Source: an uncultured Saprospiraceae bacterium
GTDB taxonomy: Bacteria; Bacteroidota; Bacteroidia; Chitinophagales; Saprospiraceae
Direction: 5' to 3'
Assembly (NCBI GenBank): GCA_937944245.1
Contig: CALDYY010000076.1
Location: 27,000 to 90,999 of the forward strand
Length of the DNA stretch: 64,000 nucleotides
The notes under the pieces were generated by a model, which ran no database searches, was not told the DNA's origin, and was given only the letters and a program-made list of their open reading frames with translations. A program made the translations under genes and the position numbers. The stretch's first letter is position 1. Each line of letters begins with the position of its first letter. This document shows positions 10,295 to 18,711 of the stretch, in pieces.

Positions 10295-10756
10295 ATGACA
10301 CACTTGAAAGAGGGTGATTTCATTCCACCATTTAGCGGAAAAAACGAACTAGGGGAAATAATGTCCGCTGACGATTTCAAAGGGAAAAAATTCATTCTGT
10401 TTTTTTATCCTAAAGACGATACGCCAGGTTGTACCGCCGCCGCTTGTAGTTTGAGAGATAGCTACGACAACTTAAAAGCAAAAGGCTACGAACTGCTGGG
10501 CGTTAGTCCAGATAGTGAAAAGAAGCATCAAGGATTTATTAAAAAGTATGGATTTCCCTTCCATCTAATTTCTGACACCAACCAAGCAGTGATGAATGCG
10601 TTTGGCGTCTGGGGTCCTAAAAAATTCATGGGTCGGGAGTTCGATGGCGTTCATCGCACAACTTTTGTAATTGACGAAGCAGGAAAAATTGAGAAAATAT
10701 TTACAAAAGTACGCACTAAAGACCACTCAGCACAAATATTAGAAGCGATTTCTTGA
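10295..10756 (+). CDS. bcp: Thioredoxin-dependent peroxiredoxin, BCP/PrxQ type
   Basis: This enzyme reduces hydrogen peroxide and organic hydroperoxides with electrons from thioredoxin. The product has 153 residues, the normal BCP length. The active-site stretch TPGCTAAACSLRD places the peroxidatic cysteine at residue 46 and a resolving cysteine at residue 51, the CP-x4-CR spacing of the atypical two-cysteine BCP subgroup. Pro39 (FFYPKDDTPGC) and the conserved VSPDS and FGVWG segments are also present. It is followed after 45 bases by a secreted hydrolase on the same strand. Confidence 0.95.
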   Translation: MTHLKEGDFIPPFSGKNELGEIMSADDFKGKKFILFFYPKDDTPGCTAAACSLRDSYDNLKAKGYELLGVSPDSEKKHQGFIKKYGFPFHLISDTNQAVMNAFGVWGPKKFMGREFDGVHRTTFVIDEAGKIEKIFTKVRTKDHSAQILEAIS

Positions 10757-10801
10757 TAAGACAAAAAATTATTTTGTATTATTGCAGGAAAACAAATCGA
10801 A

Positions 10802-11668
10802 ATGAACAAACAAGTTTTCATACTTTTAGCTTGCTTAGCGATGACTGTATCCTCTGTTGCTCAAGAAATTGTTGAATTACCGATTAGTAAAAGCAACGAA
10901 TATCCTACTTGGAAAGGCGAAGAGAAAGAATACTTTTCTGAAATTTGGCAAACGAAAGTCGTTACTAATGTGAGTAAACCAACTATGGAGGTTTTTCGCC
11001 CTGACCCAGCATTATCCAATGGAACATCCGTAGTCATTTGCCCAGGTGGTGGGCTTTATGCACATTCTATTGATAGTGAAGGTAACGACGTGGCTAAATG
11101 GTTGAACCAAAAAGGTGTAACTGCTTTTGTGCTCAAATACCGTCTTGTACCAACAGAAGGAGATGGTGTGAAACAACTCAATATAGACGGCTTAAAAGTG
11201 CAGGAAAACGCTAGTAAAATGCTACCTTTTTCTGTGGAAGATGCACTTAATGCCATAGAACATGTTCGCACTAATGCTAATGGTTTTGGCATTAATCCTG
11301 ATAGAGTTGGCTTGATGGGTTTTTCAGCAGGTGGTGCAGTTACAATGGGTGCTACCTTTGGTGCGGAAGAAAAAAATAAACCCAATTTTATCGCACCTGT
11401 TTATGCTTGGATGAAAATTGTACCTACCTCCGAAGTGCCTACAGACGCACCACCTGCATTCATTGTATGTGCTTCTGATGATCCTTTAATGCTTGCGCCA
11501 GCTAGCGTGCAGTTATATTCCGATTGGTTGAGTAAAGGTAAAATCGCTGAATTGCACATGTACGCCAAAGGTGGACATGGCTTTGGAATGCGTAAGCAAA
11601 ATCTTCCTTCCGATACTTGGATTGAACGTTTTGACGAATGGCTTACGGTTATGGGCTGGATGAAATAA
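10802..11668 (+). CDS. Secreted alpha/beta hydrolase, esterase-like
   Basis: The 288-residue product has a signal peptide (residues 1-20, ending SSVAQ) and is probably periplasmic or exported. The alpha/beta-hydrolase elements are in order: an oxyanion-hole segment PGGGLY (81-86), the nucleophile elbow GFSAGG with Ser175, a candidate catalytic Asp at 226-227 (ASDDPL) and His259 (GGHGF). This pattern fits the acetyl-xylan-esterase and lipase-like proteins related to BD-FAE. The substrate is probably an acetylated sugar or another ester, but nothing nearby fixes it. A convergent terminator follows. Confidence 0.85.
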   Translation: MNKQVFILLACLAMTVSSVAQEIVELPISKSNEYPTWKGEEKEYFSEIWQTKVVTNVSKPTMEVFRPDPALSNGTSVVICPGGGLYAHSIDSEGNDVAKWLNQKGVTAFVLKYRLVPTEGDGVKQLNIDGLKVQENASKMLPFSVEDALNAIEHVRTNANGFGINPDRVGLMGFSAGGAVTMGATFGAEEKNKPNFIAPVYAWMKIVPTSEVPTDAPPAFIVCASDDPLMLAPASVQLYSDWLSKGKIAELHMYAKGGHGFGMRKQNLPSDTWIERFDEWLTVMGWMK

Positions 11669-11681
11669 TAGTATCTTTACG

Positions 11682-11716
11682 AAGCCTTTTGGAATTTTTA
11701 AGGTTTTAAAAGGCTT
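11682..11716. terminator. Bidirectional terminator between convergent genes
   Basis: AAGCCTTTT (11682-11690) pairs with AAAAGGCTT (11708-11716) around a 17-nt loop. It lies between the convergent hydrolase and TPR genes and has A/T-rich flanks on both sides, so it can serve both directions. Confidence 0.65.
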
Positions 11717-11722
11717 TAAAAT

Positions 11723-13198
11723 TTACTTCAATCTTTGTAAAGCTGTTTTTGCACTTTGATGTAAGAAGAAACGCTGTTCTTCAGGTTTTATAAGCAAACA
11801 CTTTTTAAAAGCCTCTTTAGCAGCTTCCTTTTTTGATTGTATTTCATAAACATTACCCATTTCTAAGGCTGCTCGACAAGCAAAGTACCAAGGCTGATTT
11901 TGCCCTAGCTCTATTGCCTTCTGGTAATACAATAAAGCGTTGTCATATTTTTTGAGTTTATGACTAGTGCGTCCAAGAAAATAATACAATTCAATTTGAT
12001 GGCGAGCTTGTTCCATTTTTTCATTTATCCTCAAAATCAATACATTGTAAGCCCTCTGATAATAGCCTCCATCGAAAAGTAATCTTGCTTTTAGTATATC
12101 GGGATGTGGAGCGATGCCAGTTTTGGCTTCTAAATAAGCTCCTTCATCTGCTTCCACAAGCGCAACTCCTTTATTTAGGGCTTCTTTCATGTATTGGGCA
12201 TATCCTTCTGGTCTGTCGTGCACGAGTTCGTGCCAAGCAAGTCGCTTATAAGTTTCTTTGATATAGTTTTGTCCATCAAATTCTTTTAGGTATCGCTTTA
12301 AATATTGGTCAGCATCCATATCAAGGCGTTGTAATTTAGCCCTCCCTAGCATGTAGTCTAGGTAAGGGAAAGGAAAATATTGGCTTCCCTTTGGGTATTG
12401 TTGTAAAATTTCGATGGCTTTATCATTTTTCCCTGTTCTCATGGCTAGATTTGCCAACACAAAAGCATCAGTAGGGCTAGATTTAGGGGTTAATTTACTG
12501 TTATTCAAAATATTCCACGCGGTTTCATCGTCATTACCAAATTGTAGCATGACGTAAGAGTAGTAGATGTAAGTTTCTTTTTCAAACACAAAATCATTCT
12601 CTTTTGCATAATTAATTACTTCTTGTATTTCGCGCTTGCTTTGCTCAAAATCACCTTGCAGATTGGAAAAAAATGAGATGGCTTGCTTGTAAGGTAGTGA
12701 ACTTACAAGTGCATGAAGAATCCCCAGATTTTTCTTGTTGGGCATAAAATCGGGAAACTTTTTTTCATTTTGGTCAAGTAAGGCAAATGCTCGATTAATT
12801 TCCATAAATGCAGACACATATCCCTCAACTTTTAGGCTTGCCAATGCCCACTGCATTCTTATATCTGCCTGCAAATAAAGATAATAAGGCGACTCAGTAT
12901 CTCCTTTGCTAATGGCATTTAAGCGTTCTGTTTTGTTTGTTTTCATTTTATTGAGTTGCTCCTTGTTTTCGTCCAAATAAACTTTGAGCAAATCCATGTA
13001 ATTTTCTAAATGATGAATAATAAGATTGTGCGGTTCTTGGGAACGCATTTTCTCCAATTGAACCTCTGCCTCTTTGAATCGAAGATCCATAATGTTATTA
13101 TAGGCAGTTCTAGCAATCGGTGTATAATCAAAGTATCCTTTTCCATAAGTTGAGATGGATAACAGGCAGAAGGCAAATAACCATAACCAACACTTCAT
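11723..13198 (-). CDS. Secreted tetratricopeptide-repeat protein
   Basis: The 491-residue product starts with a signal peptide (ending LLSISTYG). The body consists of degenerate helical repeats. The clearest TPR units are near the C-terminus: YYFLGRTSHKLKKYDNALLYYQKAIELGQ and the following ACRAALEMGNVYEIQSKKEAAKEAFKKCL. TPR solenoids mediate protein-protein contacts, so an envelope scaffolding role is likely but not shown. It is the downstream member of a reverse-strand block but is separated from the zinc-ribbon gene by a terminator, so it may have its own promoter. Confidence 0.8.
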   Translation of the reverse strand: MKCWLWLFAFCLLSISTYGKGYFDYTPIARTAYNNIMDLRFKEAEVQLEKMRSQEPHNLIIHHLENYMDLLKVYLDENKEQLNKMKTNKTERLNAISKGDTESPYYLYLQADIRMQWALASLKVEGYVSAFMEINRAFALLDQNEKKFPDFMPNKKNLGILHALVSSLPYKQAISFFSNLQGDFEQSKREIQEVINYAKENDFVFEKETYIYYSYVMLQFGNDDETAWNILNNSKLTPKSSPTDAFVLANLAMRTGKNDKAIEILQQYPKGSQYFPFPYLDYMLGRAKLQRLDMDADQYLKRYLKEFDGQNYIKETYKRLAWHELVHDRPEGYAQYMKEALNKGVALVEADEGAYLEAKTGIAPHPDILKARLLFDGGYYQRAYNVLILRINEKMEQARHQIELYYFLGRTSHKLKKYDNALLYYQKAIELGQNQPWYFACRAALEMGNVYEIQSKKEAAKEAFKKCLLIKPEEQRFFLHQSAKTALQRLK

Positions 13199-13225
13199 CG
13201 GGTAAAAATTTCTAATTCAAAGAAA

Positions 13226-13260
13226 TGGGTCTTGACAAAGCCACACTTCATCAAGACCCA
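13226..13260 (-). terminator. Intrinsic terminator after the zinc-ribbon gene
   Basis: TGGGTCTTGA (13226-13235) pairs perfectly with TCAAGACCCA (13251-13260) around a 15-nt loop. Read on the reverse strand it is followed by TTTCTTTG. It lies just past the stop of the zinc-ribbon gene. Confidence 0.65.
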
Positions 13261-13287
13261 ATATTACAACTAAAAATAAAACATAAT

Positions 13288-14049
13288 TTATTGAACCTCT
13301 TCTTCTTGAGGCGTTATCATAATATTTGGATCAACAAGGATACGACCGCAATGCTCACATGCAATGATTTTCTTTCTTTGAGCAATTTCCAGTTTAAGTT
13401 GTGGTGGTACGTTATTAAAGCAACCTCCACACGAGTTGCGCTCTACTGTTACCACGGAAAGTCCATTGCGGTAGCTAGTTCTGATTCTATCATAAGCCTT
13501 GAGCAGACGTTCTTCTACATTTTTGCGCAGTTTCTCTGCTTCTTTGTTGAGTTTCTTTACTTGCTTATCCGTATCAATAGTAATTTTTTCTAATTCTATC
13601 TTTTTAAGGTCTAAATCCTTCTTTTTTGCTGCTACTTTGTCCTGATTATGTTTTAACGTTTCCGCCTTTTTCTCTAGCGCAATTTTATTTTCTTTAATGC
13701 GCTTCTCGAAAATCTTAATATCCAAACCTTGAAGTTCTATTTCTTTTAATAGAGACTCGTACTCTCTGTTATTCTTAATATTGTCTAGTTGTGCATTATA
13801 CTTAGTAATAAGATTGTTTGCCTCCTGAATATTAGCTTCATTTTGCCTTATTTCGTCCTCAATATCTTTTACGTTACCCTCCAAGCGTTTTACACGTGTT
13901 TCTAAACCTGCTAATTCATCTTCTAAGTCGCCTACCTCAATAGGTAGTTCTCCTTTTAGAATTTCAAGCTCTGTTAACTCATTATCAATTAGTTGTAACT
14001 CATACAACTGTTTTAATTTTTCTTCTACTGTCAATTCTTTCTTAGCCAT
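13288..14049 (-). CDS. C4-type zinc-ribbon coiled-coil protein (zf-RING_7 family)
   Basis: Residues 10-190 of this 253-residue protein form one long charged coiled coil (LEDELAGLETRVKRLEGNVKDIEDEI and following). Residues 200-240 hold a C4 zinc ribbon built from CGGC and CEHCG. This is the architecture of the zf-RING_7/CT398-like family, a conserved protein proposed to act as a nucleic-acid-binding or chaperone-like adaptor. No enzymatic motif is visible. It follows the Nif3-like gene by 30 bases on the same strand. This gene pair is common in Bacteroidota, which suggests a linked role. Confidence 0.85.
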   Translation of the reverse strand: MAKKELTVEEKLKQLYELQLIDNELTELEILKGELPIEVGDLEDELAGLETRVKRLEGNVKDIEDEIRQNEANIQEANNLITKYNAQLDNIKNNREYESLLKEIELQGLDIKIFEKRIKENKIALEKKAETLKHNQDKVAAKKKDLDLKKIELEKITIDTDKQVKKLNKEAEKLRKNVEERLLKAYDRIRTSYRNGLSVVTVERNSCGGCFNNVPPQLKLEIAQRKKIIACEHCGRILVDPNIMITPQEEEVQ

Positions 14050-14079
14050 ATCAATTAAAATGAAGATTACTTTAAGATA

Positions 14080-15096
14080 CTAAACAAAATAATGCACAGG
14101 ATTAGTGCTTACTTTTGTTGTATAAGTTGCAAAATTACTAAATTTTTTAGAAATCAAATCATTTAATAAATCTGAAGTGAACTGCTCGCTTTCGTAATGA
14201 CCAATATCGGCAATAATAATTTTGCTGTCTGCATCAAAAAAATCGTGGTATTTATAATCGGCAGTAATAAAAATATCTGCTTTTTGAGCCATTGCCATAG
14301 GCAACAAAAAACTTCCTGAACCGCCACAAACAGCTACCTTCTGTATCAGATTATTTGAGAGTTGTGTATGTCGAATATATTTTAGTTGCATCCTTTCTTT
14401 CAAATAACTTAAAAAAGCTATTGCTGACATTGCTTGTGGGAGTTGCCCTACAATACCTGAACCAAAATTTGTCGTAGCGCTTTCTACATCAACTATTTCA
14501 TAGTCTATAGGAAAAATAAATTTTTCGAGTTGCTGCTTCACCATCTTTTCATTGTGCAACGGCAATTTATATTCTAGCTTTACTTGATTATTTGTAATAA
14601 CTTGTTGATGAACAAGAGTTAAACCCATATCGTTTGATAGCGAAATTATAGATGGAGCATTATTATCATCACTAAAAATATTTATTTTTTTCTGACCATT
14701 TTTAGGCGACAGCAAGACAGTTTGCTCTAATCCTAGTATCTCTGCAATTTTAGCGTTGACACCATTATAATAAACATTATCTAAATTTGTATGAATGGCA
14801 TAAATCGCTAAATTATTTTTAATGGCTTTTATAAGCACACGCTCTACATAATTTTTACCCGTAATGCTTTTGATGCCTTTAAAAACAATAGGATGATGCG
14901 CCACAATTACGTTGCATCCTTTTTCAATCGCCTCCTCTAACACTGCTTCCGTAGAGTCTAAACAGGTGATAACACCTGAAATTTCTGTTTCAGAATTACC
15001 AACAATCAACCCAGCATTATCATAACCTTCCTGATAAATTGGCGGGGCAACTTGCTCCAAAAATCGGATTAATTCTTTTATTTTAGTGTTCATCAC
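14080..15096 (-). CDS. Nif3-like dinuclear metal centre protein
   Basis: The 338-residue product is a member of the Nif3/YbgI/YqfO family, which forms toroidal hexamers with a two-metal site; family members have been linked to GTP cyclohydrolase-like folds. Metal ligands are visible in AHHPIVF (residues 65-71), HTNLDN (near 98-103) and [10 protein letters not shown] near the C-terminus. A central insertion of the YqfO type (residues 130-230) is present. Its start overlaps the end of the heptose adenylyltransferase gene by 14 bases, showing translational coupling. The cellular function of the family remains unsettled. Confidence 0.9.
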   Translation of the reverse strand: MMNTKIKELIRFLEQVAPPIYQEGYDNAGLIVGNSETEISGVITCLDSTEAVLEEAIEKGCNVIVAHHPIVFKGIKSITGKNYVERVLIKAIKNNLAIYAIHTNLDNVYYNGVNAKIAEILGLEQTVLLSPKNGQKKINIFSDDNNAPSIISLSNDMGLTLVHQQVITNNQVKLEYKLPLHNEKMVKQQLEKFIFPIDYEIVDVESATTNFGSGIVGQLPQAMSAIAFLSYLKERMQLKYIRHTQLSNNLIQKVAVCGGSGSFLLPMAMAQKADIFITADYKYHDFFDADSKIIIADIGHYESEQFTSDLLNDLISKKFSNFATYTTKVSTNPVHYFV

Positions 15097-15592
15097 TACT
15101 ACCTGTTCTGCTCAAAATCTTTTGTTCAATATTCGTTGTAGAATAGCCTTCTACAAAAGGTAAACTTTTTACCATACCCCCTGCTACAATCACCAAATCG
15201 GCACCAACAATAGTGTTAACTTGCCAGTCCCCCCCTTTGGTTAATACATCTGGTTGAATGGTTTCTATTAAATGAAGCGGTGTATCCTCTTCAAATTCAA
15301 TAACAGCGTCCACAAATTGCAAACTCGCTAATAGGAACTTCCGCGTAAGGTTATCATTAATCGGGCGATGTGCTCCTTTTAATCTACTTACCGAACTATC
15401 TGAATTAATGCCAACGATTAGTATATCTCCCAAAGCTCTCGCTTGTGCAAGGTAATGCACATGACCATAATGCAAAATATCAAAGCAGCCGTTGGTAAAA
15501 ACAATTTTTTTATCCATCAATTTCCAAACTCGAATAGCTTTACTAATTGTTTTTGGTGTATGTATTTTGGATACTATATTTTCCCACATCAT
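15083..15592 (-). CDS. rfaE2: D-glycero-beta-D-manno-heptose 1-phosphate adenylyltransferase
   Basis: The enzyme transfers AMP from ATP to heptose 1-phosphate, giving ADP-heptose for the LPS inner core. The 169-residue protein is the stand-alone nucleotidyltransferase half of RfaE/HldE. The start of the fold shows [16 protein letters not shown] with the HxGH signature. [13 protein letters not shown] and the late TKGGDW motif are also typical of RfaE2. The start is ambiguous between two adjacent ATG codons. It is the first gene of a reverse-strand run with the Nif3-like and zinc-ribbon genes. Confidence 0.92.
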   Translation of the reverse strand: MMWENIVSKIHTPKTISKAIRVWKLMDKKIVFTNGCFDILHYGHVHYLAQARALGDILIVGINSDSSVSRLKGAHRPINDNLTRKFLLASLQFVDAVIEFEEDTPLHLIETIQPDVLTKGGDWQVNTIVGADLVIVAGGMVKSLPFVEGYSTTNIEQKILSRTGSSDEH

Positions 15593-15647
15593 TTTTTGTA
15601 ATTATTGCCCTCTGCTTAACAATGTAAAATATTTTATTGAAAACAAT

Positions 15648-16796
15648 TCATATGAACTTTTTGATGACATTTCTAGTCAATTTGTTTTTCCACAAGCCCA
15701 CCCCTACATCGAGCACCCAAGGAAATCGGCTTACTGTTCGCTGTACCATTGTGCGTGTGCGTAGTTCACTCCAAAGTTTATCGTATAATGCTTTATCGTA
15801 TTTCCGCATGAAATCAGCATCAAAATGCTGCTGCTGAAAACACTGAAGGGCTTGCTCTGCCGCCAATTTTCCACTGTAAATAGCCTGTCCAATGCCATCA
15901 CCGGTAGCAGGGTCAACTAGGGAAGCAGCATCCCCGGCTAGTAAAAACCGTTCTCCAGAAACTTGCATTTTTTTCGAGCCAAAAGGCAAACCAAACCCGT
16001 TTAGCTTACCTTGTAACTGACTATTTTTGAGTTTTTCAGAAAGAATCGGCGACGCATCAATAAATTCTTGGAAAGCCTTTTTTAAATTTATTTTTTGCCT
16101 TGAAATATGAGTAGAGTGCATTCCTAGACCAACATTGGCGCGACCATCAGGCAAGGGAAACAGCCAAAAATAGCCCGGTAAGTGTTTTTTTTGAATATAG
16201 ATTTCTGTACAATCCTCCTCAAGACCTTCTACATTTTTATAATACGCCCTTACTGCACCTCCGTAATGATGTAAATCCATCTTATAATTGGCTAATTGTT
16301 TGTTTACCAAAGAATGTGCGCCATCACAACCAATCACTATTTTAGCATTAAGTTTTAATATTGGAGAGCATTCTAATTCGATAATATCATCTCGTCGAAC
16401 AATATTTTTTAGCGTATAGCCTTGAAAAACTTGAGTATTCGTTTCGTGTTTTACCAATTTAAACAACTGATAATCAAAATCTAATCTTGCACAGGTATAG
16501 GCTTTATTTACCCATTTAATTTCAATATACTCCTCGTCGTTGATCCAAAAATGGCTGCGCTTGGTAACACACTTTTCTGGCATCAAATCTAATGCTTGTA
16601 CATAATTTATATTAAGTTGCTGCAAAGTCTTTACAGCAAGCCCTGGTATGGCATCTCCACAAATTTTATCTCTAGGAAAAGTCGCTTTATCCACCATAGC
16701 CACTTTAAGTCCGCTATTAGCAAGACTTAATGCACAAGTGCTTCCAGCAGGTCCTGCTCCCACAATAACAACATCAAAAAAATGAATCTGATTCAT
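15648..16796 (-). CDS. Geranylgeranyl-reductase-family FAD oxidoreductase
   Basis: The 382-residue flavoprotein starts with the FAD dinucleotide motif GAGPAGSTCALSLANSG (residues 13-29) and has KICGDAIPG near residue 44. A later LLAGDAASLVDPATGDGIGQA stretch (around 285-305) binds the FAD ribityl and phosphate groups. These are hallmarks of the geranylgeranyl reductase family, which reduces isoprenoid chains of lipids or quinones; some members halogenate or hydroxylate instead. The gene is alone between the heptose gene and a T9SS cargo gene on the same strand, so the substrate is not indicated. Confidence 0.82.
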   Translation of the reverse strand: MNQIHFFDVVIVGAGPAGSTCALSLANSGLKVAMVDKATFPRDKICGDAIPGLAVKTLQQLNINYVQALDLMPEKCVTKRSHFWINDEEYIEIKWVNKAYTCARLDFDYQLFKLVKHETNTQVFQGYTLKNIVRRDDIIELECSPILKLNAKIVIGCDGAHSLVNKQLANYKMDLHHYGGAVRAYYKNVEGLEEDCTEIYIQKKHLPGYFWLFPLPDGRANVGLGMHSTHISRQKINLKKAFQEFIDASPILSEKLKNSQLQGKLNGFGLPFGSKKMQVSGERFLLAGDAASLVDPATGDGIGQAIYSGKLAAEQALQCFQQQHFDADFMRKYDKALYDKLWSELRTRTMVQRTVSRFPWVLDVGVGLWKNKLTRNVIKKFI

Positions 16797-16871
16797 AAAG
16801 TGTTTCCCTTATTCAAACGGCATCAAAGATGAGGAAACATTTGTTTTATCCCAAACATTCTACATAACAAG

Positions 16872-18521
16872 TCATAAGGAAAGTAAAAAAGAGCCTTGAA
16901 CGGTTCGTTCAATATCATCATCCATAATGAGCGTAGCTACATAAAGATAAATTCCTTCTGGTGAAAGCGTTCCACTATTCCTCCCATCCCACTTTACTTC
17001 CGACAAAAATGCTGCCTTATCAATAGCATATACTACTTCACCCCAACGATTGAATACTTTAAAAGAAGAAATCTGTTTTAAATCATTATTTCCGAGAATG
17101 GTAAAGTAGTCGTTTACACCATCGTCATTAGGTGAAAAAGCGTTAGGAATAAATACTTTATAATAGCTTAAATTCAGTTGTACTAAGCTGTCACAACCGT
17201 ATTGTGTTTTTAGTGTTGCCTCATAATTACCTTCATTATAAAAATTAAATTGCCCTACTTTATACGTTTCTCCTTCAAAGACTTTAGCGTTAACCTGAGT
17301 TTGTTGATTTTCAGCTACGGTAACATAAATGGTTACTACACTATCACAATTATTTACTGAGCGAATGGTTTCTGTATAGATTCCCTGCTGTGTGAAAACT
17401 TTTCCATTAAAAGAAAATGCTTCGTCTGGACAAATAATAGGCGATACGATGCTCGATTCCACAGGAACACTGTAAACGTATGCAGGTGTGAGCCAACAAG
17501 AAGCCCCATCTTGAATCATAGCTTGGTAAACACCTTCCTTTTGTTTTGGCTGATAAGTCGAATTTGTTGCCCCAACAATAGCAATGCCTTCTTTATACCA
17601 TTGATAAGTCAAATTATCTTCCTTCGGCACAACAAACTGAAAGTTATTATTGCACGGATGGTTTGCAGTAGTTATCTTATAATTAAAATCTCTTTCATCC
17701 GCTAAAATTAAATTATCAAAAAAATAATAGGTGTCTATTGAATCTCTAGGTAACTGATAGCAAGAAGGACCAATAGCTATGGCATAAATATCTTGAGATG
17801 GCGTAATGGTAATAGTCTTTTTCCACCAGTTGTTTGCACCAGAAGCAGGAACATTGCCGAGTTCAATCCAGTTATTATCGTTAGTAGGGCATCCAAAATA
17901 TTGATTGCCAATTCCAAATGGCAAGTAATCGCAATTTGTTGTACCGAAAAAAGTAACATTAGTTGGCGGTGAATTGTAATAATGAGTAAATCCTATATGA
18001 AATTCAAATCTATATTTGACACGTGCTTTCAGTGGAGACAACAAACAAGCTCCAGTATATTCTTTCCAGTTTGGATTCTTGCTATTTCCATACCGTCCAT
18101 CTCGATAACCCACGCAAGCATCCCCATCGGGAAAAGGCAAAGGTGGTGGCATCCCGTTCCAACCCATCCAACCGCAAGTATGCAAATAGTCCGTAGTAGC
18201 TTCTGAGGCTTGTATCCAACCATCAGCACAATAAAGTTGACTCCATCCTTTTGGACAGCAATTTTTTTCTTCAAAAGATGGATTAGGAATTAAAGAAACA
18301 GGCTCTGCTACTTTGCAAATACAATCAGCATCATTCAAATCTATCAAACTGTCGCCATCATCATCTATTCCATTAGCGCAATCTTCTACTAAGAGAGGCA
18401 CAACAAATTTCTTATGTGGCATCATACCTAAAGTTATGAACACTGAAAAGGTGCAGGCTAACAGTAACCACTGCCTAAAACTATTCAACAATATTTGGAC
18501 AACATCAAAATATTTGCTCAT
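16872..18521 (-). CDS. T9SS type B cargo protein (gliding-motility-type C-terminus)
   Basis: This 549-residue secreted protein has a membrane-like signal segment at residues 15-35 and then a cysteine-flanked acidic motif, CANGIDDDGDSLIDLNDADC, of the MopE/calcium-binding type. The middle region (60-270) looks like a carbohydrate-binding jelly roll (GWIQASEATTDYLHTCG...GDACVGYRDG). Short Ig-like modules follow. The last about 85 residues (IPNAFSPNDDGVNDYFTILG...FNRWGEVVYA...WDGRNSG...GIYLYVATL) are the classical type B sorting domain also called the gliding motility-associated C-terminal domain. It is exported through the type IX system to the surface or medium. No enzyme motif is visible, so adhesion is the likeliest role. 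Confidence 0.85.
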   Translation of the reverse strand: MSKYFDVVQILLNSFRQWLLLACTFSVFITLGMMPHKKFVVPLLVEDCANGIDDDGDSLIDLNDADCICKVAEPVSLIPNPSFEEKNCCPKGWSQLYCADGWIQASEATTDYLHTCGWMGWNGMPPPLPFPDGDACVGYRDGRYGNSKNPNWKEYTGACLLSPLKARVKYRFEFHIGFTHYYNSPPTNVTFFGTTNCDYLPFGIGNQYFGCPTNDNNWIELGNVPASGANNWWKKTITITPSQDIYAIAIGPSCYQLPRDSIDTYYFFDNLILADERDFNYKITTANHPCNNNFQFVVPKEDNLTYQWYKEGIAIVGATNSTYQPKQKEGVYQAMIQDGASCWLTPAYVYSVPVESSIVSPIICPDEAFSFNGKVFTQQGIYTETIRSVNNCDSVVTIYVTVAENQQTQVNAKVFEGETYKVGQFNFYNEGNYEATLKTQYGCDSLVQLNLSYYKVFIPNAFSPNDDGVNDYFTILGNNDLKQISSFKVFNRWGEVVYAIDKAAFLSEVKWDGRNSGTLSPEGIYLYVATLIMDDDIERTVQGSFLLSL

Positions 18522-18679
18522 AAATTTTAATTTGTCAAGTAATATGGCAATTATTTTTGATTAGTCATATAATTTGGGGATTCATTTTTTGTTATAAAAT
18601 AGTAAAATCTTATTTGATAAGCACTTGACAGATAGGTTAGAATCATAGCTTCCTCTTCTTACTCTTTTGTATTTTCATC

Positions 18680-18687
18680 TACCTTTG
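18680..18687 (+). promoter_or_regulatory. -7-like element upstream of the GH13 gene
   Basis: TACCTTTG matches TAnnTTTG and ends 24 bases before the start codon of the forward GH13 gene. No TTTG box is found 19-21 bases upstream of it, so this is a partial promoter match. Confidence 0.35.
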
Positions 18688-18711
18688 CAATTGTACTAAA
18701 CTATACATCGC

